A DNA stretch of 52,661 nt from an uncultured Prevotella sp. (GCA_900540375.1 UQFS01000026.1:1-52661); one strand, 5' to 3'; positions 25,603-33,664 are shown, numbered from the stretch's first letter. The notes: generated from the sequence alone by a model not told the origin. Numbers and translations: made by a program.

Positions 25603-26121
25603 ATGATCAACTACGATTTGCGGCGCATTCGCGCCATTGTCTTCGACGTCGACGGTGTGCTGTCAGCCTCTACGGCAGGTATGGATGCTGAGGGTATGCC
25701 GCTGCGCACGGTCAACATCAAGGACGGCTACGCCATTCAGCTGGCCGTCAAGCGTGGCCTGCGCATTGCCATCATCACGGGCGGCAGTTCTGAGGCTATC
25801 CGCAAGCGCTATGCTTATCTGGGTGTGGAGGATATCTTCATGGGCAGTGCAATGAAGAAGGATGTCTACGCGCGTTTTCTCGAAGCCAACTGCCTGACTC
25901 ACGACGAGGTGCTCTATATGGGCGACGACATCCCCGACTATGAGGTGATGAGCCTCGTGGGCTGCCCCTGCTGCCCGGCCGACGCCTGTGCTGACATCAA
26001 GAAGATAGCGCTCTACGTCAGCAGCTACGACGGGGGCCATGGCTGCGCCCGCGATGTCATCGAGCAGGTGCTCAAGGCACAAGGCAAATGGATGGACAAC
26101 GCAAAGGCATTTGGGTGGTAA
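25603..26121 (+). CDS. kdsC: KdsC-type 3-deoxy-D-manno-octulosonate 8-phosphate phosphatase
   Basis: A 172-residue HAD-superfamily phosphatase without a cap domain. It dephosphorylates Kdo-8-phosphate in lipopolysaccharide core synthesis. Motif I is FDVDGVLSAS (nucleophile and acid Asp), motif II is IITGGSS, the Lys motif lies around MKKD, and motif IV is MGDDIPDYEVM. The length matches KdsC (about 165-180). The start is the ATG at 25603, because the promoter lies just upstream. It is followed 28 bp later by maf, so the two form an operon. Other KdsC-like HADs could act on sialic-acid-type sugars, but KdsC is most likely. Confidence 0.85.
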   Translation: MINYDLRRIRAIVFDVDGVLSASTAGMDAEGMPLRTVNIKDGYAIQLAVKRGLRIAIITGGSSEAIRKRYAYLGVEDIFMGSAMKKDVYARFLEANCLTHDEVLYMGDDIPDYEVMSLVGCPCCPADACADIKKIALYVSSYDGGHGCARDVIEQVLKAQGKWMDNAKAFGW

Positions 26122-26149
26122 GGAAGGAGACGGGGAAATCAATAAGAAA

Positions 26150-26725
26150 ATGGAAACAAAGAGACTGAAAATCATACTTGCCAGCGCGTCGCCACGTCGC
26201 AAAGAGCTATTGGCAGGGCTGGATCTGGACTTCAAGGTGAAGGTGATCAAAGGCGTCAGCGAGAGCTATCCCGAGAGTCTGCGTGCCGAAGAGGTGCCGC
26301 AATATATCTCGCGAGAGAAGGCGGCCGCCTATCAGGTTGCCGATGACGAACTGCTGCTCACAGCCGACACGGTGGTCGTTGTCGACAATACGATCTTAGG
26401 CAAGCCACACGATGCTGATGACGCGCGCCGTATGCTCCGCCTCATCAGCGGACGCACGCACCAAGTGGTCACCGGCGTGACGCTGACCACAGCCAAAGCA
26501 CAAAAGACGTTCGGGGTCACGACAGACGTTACCTTCCGGCAACTTACTGACGATGAGATCAACTACTATATCTCCCACTACCGTCCGTTTGACAAGGCTG
26601 GTGCCTACGGCATACAAGAGTGGATCGGCTATATCGGAGTGACGTCCATCCACGGCAGCTACTACAACGTCATGGGGCTTCCTGTACAACGCATCTATCA
26701 AGAGATCATGAAGATGGAGAAATAA
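26150..26725 (+). CDS. Maf-family nucleotide pyrophosphatase
   Basis: A 191-residue Maf/Ham1-fold enzyme that hydrolyses dTTP/UTP or modified nucleotides to monophosphates, a house-cleaning role. Signature segments are ILASASPRRKELL (substrate loop), LTADTVVVVDNTILGKP (metal-binding Asp) and the C-terminal GVTSIHGSYYNVMGLPV. The true start is the ATG at 26150 (METKRLKIIL). Extra in-frame codons back to 26039 overlap kdsC and are not family-like. It sits second in the kdsC-maf operon. Confidence 0.9.
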   Translation: METKRLKIILASASPRRKELLAGLDLDFKVKVIKGVSESYPESLRAEEVPQYISREKAAAYQVADDELLLTADTVVVVDNTILGKPHDADDARRMLRLISGRTHQVVTGVTLTTAKAQKTFGVTTDVTFRQLTDDEINYYISHYRPFDKAGAYGIQEWIGYIGVTSIHGSYYNVMGLPVQRIYQEIMKMEK

Positions 26726-26734
26726 AAGAGGAAC

Positions 26735-26783
26735 AAAAAATATCGGTGTCCACTACTGGCTGCAAACCGTAGTAAACACCGAT
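26735..26783 (-). terminator. Terminator of the small minus-strand unit
   Basis: On the minus strand ATCGGTGT pairs with ACACCGAT (8 bp), extended by ACTAC/GTAGT inside the stem after a short bulge. ATTTTTTG then follows. It ends the transcript that begins near 27020. On the plus strand there is no T tract, so it does not obviously serve maf. Confidence 0.7.
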
Positions 26784-26831
26784 CTCTGATTCTAAACAAT
26801 GTTTCTCAATTTTCTAAAAGCAAAAAAGCAA

Positions 26832-26951
26832 TTATACCTTCTTAGCCTTCAAAGCGTCCAGCGCTGCACGACGACCACCGAGAATCATATCGATACGCAT
26901 TTTGTCTTGCAGATTTGCCTGGGCATTCATTGTTACCAATTTGTCTGTCAT
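26832..26951 (-). CDS. Putative 39-residue small protein
   Basis: An ATG at 26951 opens a 39-codon frame (MTDKLVTMNAQANLQDKMRI, ending GGRRAALDALKAKKV). It lies inside a self-contained transcription unit: -7 box TAACTTTG at 27034-27027, a leader of about 70 nt, and a terminator at 26783-26735. The sequence is Lys/Arg-rich and helix-prone with a GGRRAALDALK core, and its codon use resembles neighbouring genes. No family is recognised. The same unit could instead act as a regulatory RNA. Two FNR-like boxes lie upstream. I infer a small basic protein, perhaps nucleic-acid or ribosome associated, but this is a guess. Confidence 0.5.
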   Translation of the reverse strand: MTDKLVTMNAQANLQDKMRIDMILGGRRAALDALKAKKV

Positions 26952-27026
26952 AACTACAATCTTTTTACGTTGATAAGGTTGATACTGCGACTCACAGCTT
27001 TCGCCGCATGTCGTATAGTCCGACGG

Positions 27027-27034
27027 CAAAGTTA
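27027..27034 (-). promoter_or_regulatory. -7 box TAACTTTG of the small-protein unit
   Basis: The minus strand reads TAACTTTG. Predicted RNA start is near 27020. The -33 region lacks a clear TTTG, which fits a promoter that needs an activator. Confidence 0.55.
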
Positions 27035-27095
27035 GTTTTCTTATTCCGCATCTCCTAATATTCTTGCAAGAAATTCACAGTGTAATCGATTGATA

Positions 27096-27109
27096 TTGAT
27101 TTATATCAA
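27096..27109. promoter_or_regulatory. FNR/CRP-like box 1 (TTGATTTATATCAA)
   Basis: A perfect match to the FNR-type consensus TTGAT-N4-ATCAA. Its centre is about 82 bp upstream of the predicted start of the minus-strand small-protein transcript, a position used by class I activators. Confidence 0.5.
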
Positions 27110-27181
27110 CTATGCGAGTCAAAAACATAGTCATTCAAAGCTATTTTCCAGCATACTTGAGAGGGCAGAAATAAGGCATAA

Positions 27182-27195
27182 TTGATTTATATCAA
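27182..27195. promoter_or_regulatory. FNR/CRP-like box 2 (TTGATTTATATCAA)
   Basis: A second identical 14-bp site lies 86 bp from the first (centre to centre). The repeat of the exact sequence, spacer included, argues against chance. Confidence 0.5.
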
Positions 27196-27238
27196 CCAAC
27201 AAGAAGACTGGCCTACAAGGTAATGCATGGGGGGTGCG

Positions 27239-27270
27239 ACCCTCCCCCCTTGGGGGGAGTTAGAGGAGGG
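27239..27270. repeat. C/G-rich interspersed palindrome, copy 1
   Basis: CCTCCCCCCTTGGGGGGAG followed by TTAGAGGAGGG. Related copies occur near 51088-51117 and 52543-52570. It is a common intergenic repeat type in Bacteroidetes. Confidence 0.55.
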
Positions 27271-27290
27271 CTAATTTTTTCTCCTTTTTC

Positions 27291-27400
27291 TTTGTCATTT
27301 CGCTCGTTTGCACTATCTTTAGATAAGATAGGCTGCACTCGGAAATGAAAAGAAAAACTGCGTTTTTCTTTGTCATTTCGCTCGTTTGCACTATCTTTGC
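27291..27400 (+). repeat. Hairpin promoter repeat, copy A
   Basis: About 110 bp. It has a left unit CTTTGTCATTTCGCTCGTTTG-like (27290 on), an arm AAGATAGGCTGCACTCGGAAATG, then a second copy of the left unit ending in CACTATCTTTG. The middle arm is an imperfect reverse complement of the right unit, so the DNA can form a long stem with an A-rich/T-rich inner stem and tiny loop (near CTGCG). The same architecture occurs inverted at 37844-37945. Confidence 0.7.
27369..27399 (+). promoter_or_regulatory. Consensus promoter of the pseudokinase gene
   Basis: TTTG (27369-27372), a 19-bp spacer, TATCTTTG (27392-27399). It is a perfect Bacteroidetes promoter inside the right arm of the hairpin repeat. 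The left arm has the same boxes (27291-27294 and TATCTTTA at 27314-27321), with one mismatch. Confidence 0.75.
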
Positions 27401-27430
27401 ACTTAGTATATTATTAAAACGTAAAAAGCC

Positions 27431-28597
27431 ATGACTGTAACAGACATGCAAGAAATAAAAACAGCCAGCATTCAAAAGCTGACTACAGGTAAAGACGGCG
27501 GACAGGATGTGCTGCTCGTCTCACTCAAGGAAGCCTATCAAAGCAAGCCACAATATCAGCGGGCCCTGAAGAAGGAGTTTGACCGCTGCAAAGATTTCGA
27601 CCATCAGCATCTGCTGAAATACCTTGCCATGAAGGACGTGGAGGGACTCGGCACGTGCATAGAGATGGAATGGGAGGATTCCCGCTCACTGCTCGAATAC
27701 CTTGACGAAGGACACAGCGAAGACGAGAAGAAGCGTGTGATCAGCCAAATCGCTGCCGCATTGGAGTACCTCCATGAAAACGGAATGGTACACGGTGCGC
27801 TCGACCCAGCCTTTATCTTCATCACGAAGAAGACTGACGAGGTGAAGGTCCTCAACCTGAGACTGTGCTATGCCGACTCGATGAGTATGCCCAACAGCAG
27901 CCTGCGGTTTATCGCACCGGAAGCCAAGGACGGCACGGTGACGCTGGACGCACGCGCTGACGTCTACTCTTTAGGTATGATCGTCAAGACCATGAACCTT
28001 GGCAGCGACTATGACCAGGTCGTCAACGGCAGTTGCAGCTTTGGACGCAGCGAGCGGTATGCAAGCATCGAAGACTTCATGGAAACCTTTGAGCACCACC
28101 GCTATAGCCGCAAAAACGAGAAAAAATCCTCGTCCGCCAACAGAAAGATGGTAGGCTTGGTAGTTGCTATCGCCGTGCTCGTAGTCATCGCCATCGTACT
28201 GCTCTTCAGCCGTGGCGGACAGTCTGACCAGCAGGCTGGCAACACTGACTCTACTGAGGTGGCCAGCAATGCTCAGTCTCAAAGCGCTGACACGACCAGC
28301 AACAGCGTATCGGGCTCTGTGGCACCATCGGCCGACAGCTCGAGCGACGCCCAACAGGCTGCTTCCTCACAGGCACCTCAGTACACCGGCGATCTGGTAT
28401 TCCTCAACAACCTCGTACCGCAGATGCATATCGACATCGACAAGATTTATGCCTCCAGCACAGATCCTGATCAAATCCATAAGAAGGTAGCCATCTACTA
28501 CAAAGGTTTGCGCAAGACACTGGGCAGCCTCAATGAACAACAGTTTGCAGCCTTCGACAAGGCGTTCAGCGATTATATCAAGTCAAAACAACAATAA
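27431..28597 (+). CDS. Membrane-anchored protein-kinase-like protein (pseudokinase)
   Basis: A 388-residue protein with a kinase-like fold at about residues 10-220. A single membrane helix follows (about 241-259, VGLVVAIAVLVVIAIVLLF), then a Ser/Gln/Ala-rich linker (about 262-320) and an external domain of about 65 residues. The VAIK-type lysine may be Lys33 (LVSLKE). The HRD catalytic loop is VHGALDPAFIFIT (no Asp) and the DFG site reads LNLRL, so the key catalytic and metal-binding residues are missing. APE (residues 162-164) and the structural Asp in DVYSLG (178) remain. I infer an inactive or atypical kinase used as a signalling scaffold. It has its own consensus promoter and a terminator shared with thiL. 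Confidence 0.8.
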   Translation: MTVTDMQEIKTASIQKLTTGKDGGQDVLLVSLKEAYQSKPQYQRALKKEFDRCKDFDHQHLLKYLAMKDVEGLGTCIEMEWEDSRSLLEYLDEGHSEDEKKRVISQIAAALEYLHENGMVHGALDPAFIFITKKTDEVKVLNLRLCYADSMSMPNSSLRFIAPEAKDGTVTLDARADVYSLGMIVKTMNLGSDYDQVVNGSCSFGRSERYASIEDFMETFEHHRYSRKNEKKSSSANRKMVGLVVAIAVLVVIAIVLLFSRGGQSDQQAGNTDSTEVASNAQSQSADTTSNSVSGSVAPSADSSSDAQQAASSQAPQYTGDLVFLNNLVPQMHIDIDKIYASSTDPDQIHKKVAIYYKGLRKTLGSLNEQQFAAFDKAFSDYIKSKQQ

Positions 28598-28650
28598 CGG
28601 AAAAAGGTGCAGCACGCCGTAAGACATGCTACACCTTATTATATATATGG

Positions 28651-28690
28651 AAAAAGGCAATCACAACAATTGTGATGATTGCCTTTTTTG
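28651..28690. terminator. Bidirectional terminator between pseudokinase gene and thiL
   Basis: GGCAATCA pairs with TGATTGCC around a 12-nt interior. A5 lies on the left and T6 on the right, so it can end transcripts from both sides (convergent genes). Confidence 0.82.
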
Positions 28691-28716
28691 TATTCCTGAG
28701 AAGCCGCGCCAAGCGC

Positions 28717-29832
28717 TTACTCCTTCAGCGCATTCCATCCTTGCGCCGTGATGTCAAACTCCTTGTTGTCGCGTGAGATTAAGCGAGCGCCTAACTCCTC
28801 TTTCGTGATATATCCGATCTGCTTGATACCCTTGCTCTCCAACGCGTCGAGCTTGTCGTGGTCACCAATCGGACAGGTGAAGAGAAGCTCATAGTCGTCG
28901 CCACCGTTCATCGCGCACGTGGTGACATTCATGTTCAGCTCTTCCGCCATCACGGCCGTCTGATAGTCGATAGGAATGTTCTTCTCATAGATGCGGCAAC
29001 CACAATGACTCTGCTTACAGATATGCAAGAGTTCAGAAGAGAGTCCGTCAGAGATGTCCATCATTGCCGTGGGATGGATATTGTTTTCCCGCAGCAGGTT
29101 GATGACATCACCACGTGCCTCCGGCTTGAGCTGCCGCTGAAGCAGATATTCCTTACCGGCGAAGTCCGGTTGGAAGTCATTGAGTTTGCGTGCCTCCTGC
29201 TGCAGATGCTCCACGAGTTTCGTGTTCCCGGCCTTGTGCGCCTCCTGCAACTTCTTGTTCATCGCGTCGACCTGCTGATAGAAGACACTTTTCTCGCGCT
29301 CGAGCAACTGCAAGCCCATATAGGCAGCGCCGAGATCGCCTGTGACACAGACCAGATCCGTCTCGTTGGCACCATTGCGATAGACGATGTCCTCTTTCTT
29401 AGCCTCACCGATACACGTGATGCTGACAGCCAGTCCCGTATAGGATGCCGTCGTGTCTCCACCAACCACATCCACGCTCCACTTCTCGCAGGCACGGCGC
29501 AGTCCATCGTAGAAAGCCTCGATATCCTCCACTTTCAACCGTTTGCCAATGGCCAGCGAGACCGTTATCTGCCGAGGCGTGCCGTTCATGGCAAAGATAT
29601 CAGAGATATTCACCATCGCGGCCTTGTAGCCCAACTCCTGCATCGTGATGTAGGTGAGGTCGAAGTGTATGCCTTCCATGAGCATATCCGTGGTCACCAA
29701 TACTTCCGACTCAGGATAATGAAGCACAGCGCAGTCATCGCCCACACCATAGCGTGTCGATCCGTTGACCGGCCTGATGTCTTTAGTGAGATGACCGATC
29801 AGACCAAACTCACCCAACTTTGCAATTTCCAT
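28717..29832 (-). CDS. thiL: Thiamine-monophosphate kinase
   Basis: A 371-residue PurM-like ATP-dependent kinase that makes thiamine diphosphate from thiamine monophosphate. N-terminal FGLIGHLTKDI and GVGDDCAVLHY hold the Mg/ATP Asp pair. VTTDMLMEGIHFDL, SVDVVGGDTTAS and MMDISDGLSSEL are family motifs. The length exceeds the usual 325-345 because of a Lys/Glu/Gln-rich insert at about residues 190-235. This appears common in Bacteroidales, judged from memory. It is the last gene of the minus-strand run sppA-lpxK-punA-thiL, 78 bp after punA. Confidence 0.9.
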   Translation of the reverse strand: MEIAKLGEFGLIGHLTKDIRPVNGSTRYGVGDDCAVLHYPESEVLVTTDMLMEGIHFDLTYITMQELGYKAAMVNISDIFAMNGTPRQITVSLAIGKRLKVEDIEAFYDGLRRACEKWSVDVVGGDTTASYTGLAVSITCIGEAKKEDIVYRNGANETDLVCVTGDLGAAYMGLQLLEREKSVFYQQVDAMNKKLQEAHKAGNTKLVEHLQQEARKLNDFQPDFAGKEYLLQRQLKPEARGDVINLLRENNIHPTAMMDISDGLSSELLHICKQSHCGCRIYEKNIPIDYQTAVMAEELNMNVTTCAMNGGDDYELLFTCPIGDHDKLDALESKGIKQIGYITKEELGARLISRDNKEFDITAQGWNALKE

Positions 29833-29910
29833 ATATTTTCCTAAGAGTATCTGTATACTTTGTGTTACCCTGTCTCTTATTAAGTCCGTATACTTTGTAC
29901 TCTGCCTTTT

Positions 29911-30729
29911 CTACTTGTTATTCTGTCTGATGATCATTTCGCGCATAATCTCAGTCATCTTGGGTTCAGCGCTGTTGGCAGCCTTCTGCACTTCCTCATG
30001 GCTGACTTCCACCGGTGGCTCAAAGCCGCCCAAGTCGGTAATGATGCTCATGCCAAAGACCTTAATGCCGCAGTGATGCGCCACGATCACCTCCGGTACG
30101 GTCGACATGCCTACCGCGTCACCACCCAAGAGATGATACATCCGGTACTCGGAAGGTGTCTCGAAGGTAGGACCTTGTACACCCACATAGACACCATGCT
30201 GCAACGTGAAGCTCTTCTCCTTGGCGATGCTGTCGGCAAGAGCGATCAACTCATGGTCGTAAGCCTCGTGCATATCGGGGAAGCGCGGACCTGTCGGGAA
30301 GTTCTTACCACGCAGAGGATGTTCGGGGAAGAGATTGATATGATCAGTGATAACCATCATGTCACCAATGTGGAACTTCGGGTTCATGCCACCGGAGGCA
30401 TTGCTGACAAAGAGTGTCTTGACACCTAACTCATACATCACCCGTTCGGGGAAGGTAACCTCCTTCATCGAGTAGCCCTCGTAGAAATGGAAGCGGCCGT
30501 CCATGGCGATGATATCCACGCCGCCGAGCTGTCCGAAGATGAGCTTACCGGCATGACCCTCCACTGTGGATACAGGGAAGTTAGGAATATCCTTGTAAGG
30601 GATTTCCTGTGTATCAGTTATCTCGGAAGCTAATTGTCCGAGGCCTGTTCCCAGAATGATGGCGGTCTGCGGGCTTGCTGTCATCCTTGCCTTTAGCCAG
30701 GATGCTGTTTCTTGAATTTTTTCGTACAT
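29911..30729 (-). CDS. punA: Purine nucleoside phosphorylase
   Basis: A 272-residue trimeric-type PNP that splits guanosine/inosine with phosphate in purine salvage. Motifs are ILGTGLG (phosphate-binding start), VSTVEGHAGKLIFG (His), GRFHFYEGY, FVSNASGGMN, the Glu/Met site VGMSTVPE, and Asn in SIITDLGG. The start is the ATG at 30729 (MYEKIQETA). Extra in-frame codons up to 30843 do not match the family. With this start the gene overlaps the 3' end of lpxK by 116 bp in another frame, which suggests translational coupling. Confidence 0.9.
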   Translation of the reverse strand: MYEKIQETASWLKARMTASPQTAIILGTGLGQLASEITDTQEIPYKDIPNFPVSTVEGHAGKLIFGQLGGVDIIAMDGRFHFYEGYSMKEVTFPERVMYELGVKTLFVSNASGGMNPKFHIGDMMVITDHINLFPEHPLRGKNFPTGPRFPDMHEAYDHELIALADSIAKEKSFTLQHGVYVGVQGPTFETPSEYRMYHLLGGDAVGMSTVPEVIVAHHCGIKVFGMSIITDLGGFEPPVEVSHEEVQKAANSAEPKMTEIMREMIIRQNNK

Positions 30730-31801
30730 AGCTAATGATTTTATGGTTGAACGTCTCAGCCTCGTCGAGCATAAACTTGATACGGATCGGCAGACGGTAG
30801 AGATGCCGTCGTACGTCTTCGTCAAGTCCTTCGAGGTTTTCAAGACGTGTACTGTCTTTGTCTGTAGTGATGATCACACGCGGCTCCGGCAATGACTGGA
30901 ATGCCTCGTTGATGCGCTGCGCGTCCTTTGCCTTGAAGAAGTGGTGGTCAGCAAAGGTCAGCGGTGTGATCGACCGGCATTGCTTCTTCAGGTCAGCCTC
31001 CATCTGCAGGGGAGAGGCGATGCCCGTGAGCAACAACACATTCTTTCCCGCCAACGGTGACTCATTCTCAGTGAGCGGCTCCGCCTCCTTGGGGAAGACG
31101 GCGACAGGAGCGTCGTAGTCGATGCAGGTGAAGTAGAGCTCTTGATAGGGGTAGAGGTTCATGGCCTTGGTAAGCACACGAAACTCCATCGGCTTCAAGT
31201 CTTTCGGACACTTGGTGATAATCACGATGTCGGCACGGCCCTTGCCGTTGAGACTCTCGCGCAGCCGTCCGGCCGGCAAGAGCTTGTCGTAGATAATCAG
31301 ACGGTGATAGTCGACCAACAAAATATTGATGCCGGGTTTGATATAGCGGTGCTGATAGGCATCGTCGAGAAGGATCACGTCTACGTCGTGCGTTTCCTTG
31401 TCATGTGTCAGCCGGTCTACACCCTGACAGCGGTTCTTGTCCACAGCAACGTAGACATCGGGGAATTTCCGGTTCATCTGGTAAGGCTCGTCACCAATCT
31501 CCCGCGCTGTCGTGTCGTCATCAGCGAGCACATAGCCTTTGCTCTTGCGTTTATAGCCGCGCGAGAGCACTCCTACCTTCACCACATCTTTGAGTAGTCG
31601 GATGAGATATTCCACATGCGGTGTCTTGCCGGAACCGCCCACGGTGATGTTGCCTACGGCGATGACCGGTATCGCAAAGGACCGTTGCTTGAGCAGGCCA
31701 AGGTCAAAGAGCCAGTTGCGAAAGCCTACGCCCAAGCCATAGAGCCAACTCAGCGGCAAGAGCCATTCAGTGATTTTGATGTAATCCCCTTCTGTTCGCA
31801 T
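30614..31801 (-). CDS. lpxK: Tetraacyldisaccharide 4'-kinase
   Basis: A 395-residue inner-membrane kinase that adds the 4'-phosphate to the lipid A precursor. N-terminal membrane-associated helix (about 12-35), Walker A GNITVGGSGKTP (residues 50-61), and conserved VDVILLDDAYQHR and RADIVIITKCP. The last 38 codons (RKNSRNSILAKGKDDS onward) overlap the start of punA and are polar. They may be a lineage-specific tail or read-through into punA. Only 5 bp separate its start from the sppA stop. Confidence 0.92.
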   Translation of the reverse strand: MRTEGDYIKITEWLLPLSWLYGLGVGFRNWLFDLGLLKQRSFAIPVIAVGNITVGGSGKTPHVEYLIRLLKDVVKVGVLSRGYKRKSKGYVLADDDTTAREIGDEPYQMNRKFPDVYVAVDKNRCQGVDRLTHDKETHDVDVILLDDAYQHRYIKPGINILLVDYHRLIIYDKLLPAGRLRESLNGKGRADIVIITKCPKDLKPMEFRVLTKAMNLYPYQELYFTCIDYDAPVAVFPKEAEPLTENESPLAGKNVLLLTGIASPLQMEADLKKQCRSITPLTFADHHFFKAKDAQRINEAFQSLPEPRVIITTDKDSTRLENLEGLDEDVRRHLYRLPIRIKFMLDEAETFNHKIISYVRKNSRNSILAKGKDDSKPADRHHSGNRPRTISFRDN

Positions 31802-31806
31802 AATTG

Positions 31807-33576
31807 TTATTTGATTATCAAGTGATAAGGTAGCCGTGCCTGCAGGCGGCTCAGCGTCATGGCCCGCCGCATCATCATGTAGGCACCGTAGTCGTCGCCC
31901 AATACAGTACGCAGCTGACCGTCGAGGTAAGATCCCGTGGAGCTGTTGAACATATCCATCATCTGGTCAAACATATCCTCAGCTCCTGGATAAGAAGCGG
32001 TATGCCAGTCCGAGAGGGAAGCCAACTTCGCAGCTTTCGCCACTGCCACGTCCAGTCCGCCTAACGCATCTACAAGTTTCAGCTTCTGAGCATCCATACC
32101 TAAGTAGACATGGCCCTGAGCCAACTGCTCCACACGGTCCATCGTCATGCCGCGGCCTTCGGACACGCGGAACTTGAAGAGACGATAGCCACGATTGACC
32201 GAGGCCTGCATGAGTGACAGTTGCTCCGTCGTCATGGGAGCCATGTCATCGCCCATCGTGCTATTGCGGTTGGTCTGTACATAATCGGCATTAATACCTA
32301 ACTTGCCGGTCAGCAGCTTAGAGCGGTCGATGCTCATGCCATAGATGCCAATGCTGCCCGTCAGTGTAGTGGGCTCAGCGACAATATAGTCGGCAGGCGC
32401 ACTGATATAGTAACCGCCCGAAGCGGCATAACCACCCATCGACACCACGACAGGTTTACGCTTACGCAACTCCATGATGGCATGCCAGATTTGCTCGGAT
32501 GCATAAGCTGACCCGCCCGGTGAGTTCACTCGGATGACGACAGCCTTCACGTCATCATCGTCGGCTAAGCCGTTGAGATCATCGGCCATATCTTTTCCAA
32601 CAATTGTGCTACCACTACTGAACATCGACTGCGGTGTAGCCTCGTCGACGATTTCTCCCTCGGCATAGTACACGGCAATCTCGTCACCGTCGCCTTCTTT
32701 AACTGTGGAAGCCAGGTCACCGGCCGACACCTGCGGGATCATGTCATCCTTATCCAATCCCAAACGCTTCTTGATATTGGCTTTCATCTCGTCTGCATAA
32801 AGCAATCCATCGACGAGATGATATTTCTGGAAGTTTTTCGTTTCCTCTACCCCTATGTAACGGTCAGCGTATGCGTTGAGTGTATCAACGCTGATCTTAC
32901 GGTTCTTGCTCACCATCGCCACGATCTTATCCCACGTACCTTGAATGAACCTTGTGGTCTGAGCACGGGATTCATCACTCATGTGGTCGTTGATCAGCGG
33001 CTCTGTGGCACTCTTGTACTTACCGCACTTGAAGACATTGAATTTGATTCCAATCTTATCCAACAAGGGTTTGAAGTATTCCATCTTTCCACCCAGTCCA
33101 TGCCAGTCTACGGCACCTTGAGGATTAAGATAAATCTTGTCGGCGGCACTGGCCAAATAATAAGTAAAAGCATTATAACTGTCGGCATATGCCACCAGCC
33201 ACTTTCCCGAGATCTTGTAATCCCGCAAGGCATCGTATATCTCTTCTACCTGAGCCGGATCGGCATTGAAGCTACCGCCCTCGAGATAGATGCCGGCTAC
33301 CTTATCGTTGGTCTTTGCCTGCTTTATTGCCGTGAGCACATCCTCCAAAGTCTGGCTGGTGTTGCCTTGCAGTTCGTCACGCATTGAGGGGCTGCTATGA
33401 TCTGTCAATGATCCATCAAGCTTTAAGACGAGGACGCTGTTCTTCCTCACGCTCGCCGCAGACTGCTTGGAAGCCATGATACCCGATAGCGTCATCATGG
33501 AGATCATAAATACCACGACGGAGAAAACAAAGAGGCCGACAATAGTCGCACCGGTCATCTTAAAAAAATCTTTCAT
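31807..33576 (-). CDS. sppA: Signal peptide peptidase SppA (67K type)
   Basis: A 589-residue membrane-bound S49 serine protease that degrades cleaved signal peptides. A single N-terminal membrane helix lies at about residues 9-30. The family duplication is present. Catalytic Lys147 lies in LASAADKIYL of the first half, and nucleophile Ser386 in GGYAASGGYYIS of the second half, the arrangement of E. coli SppA (Lys209/Ser409). The length matches the 67K type (about 590-620). It is the first gene of the sppA-lpxK-punA-thiL run, with a consensus promoter 57 bp upstream. Confidence 0.93.
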   Translation of the reverse strand: MKDFFKMTGATIVGLFVFSVVVFMISMMTLSGIMASKQSAASVRKNSVLVLKLDGSLTDHSSPSMRDELQGNTSQTLEDVLTAIKQAKTNDKVAGIYLEGGSFNADPAQVEEIYDALRDYKISGKWLVAYADSYNAFTYYLASAADKIYLNPQGAVDWHGLGGKMEYFKPLLDKIGIKFNVFKCGKYKSATEPLINDHMSDESRAQTTRFIQGTWDKIVAMVSKNRKISVDTLNAYADRYIGVEETKNFQKYHLVDGLLYADEMKANIKKRLGLDKDDMIPQVSAGDLASTVKEGDGDEIAVYYAEGEIVDEATPQSMFSSGSTIVGKDMADDLNGLADDDDVKAVVIRVNSPGGSAYASEQIWHAIMELRKRKPVVVSMGGYAASGGYYISAPADYIVAEPTTLTGSIGIYGMSIDRSKLLTGKLGINADYVQTNRNSTMGDDMAPMTTEQLSLMQASVNRGYRLFKFRVSEGRGMTMDRVEQLAQGHVYLGMDAQKLKLVDALGGLDVAVAKAAKLASLSDWHTASYPGAEDMFDQMMDMFNSSTGSYLDGQLRTVLGDDYGAYMMMRRAMTLSRLQARLPYHLIIK

Positions 33577-33632
33577 ACACTTGATCTTGTTGGATGATTA
33601 GAAACAATAGAGTTTATGGTTCAACGTTTGTG

Positions 33633-33664
33633 CAAACTTACGAAAAAAAAATCACATAAGCAAA
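33633..33664 (-). promoter_or_regulatory. Promoter of the sppA operon
   Basis: On the minus strand TTTG (complement of 33661-33664), a 20-bp spacer and TAAGTTTG (33640-33633) match the consensus fully. Confidence 0.75.
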
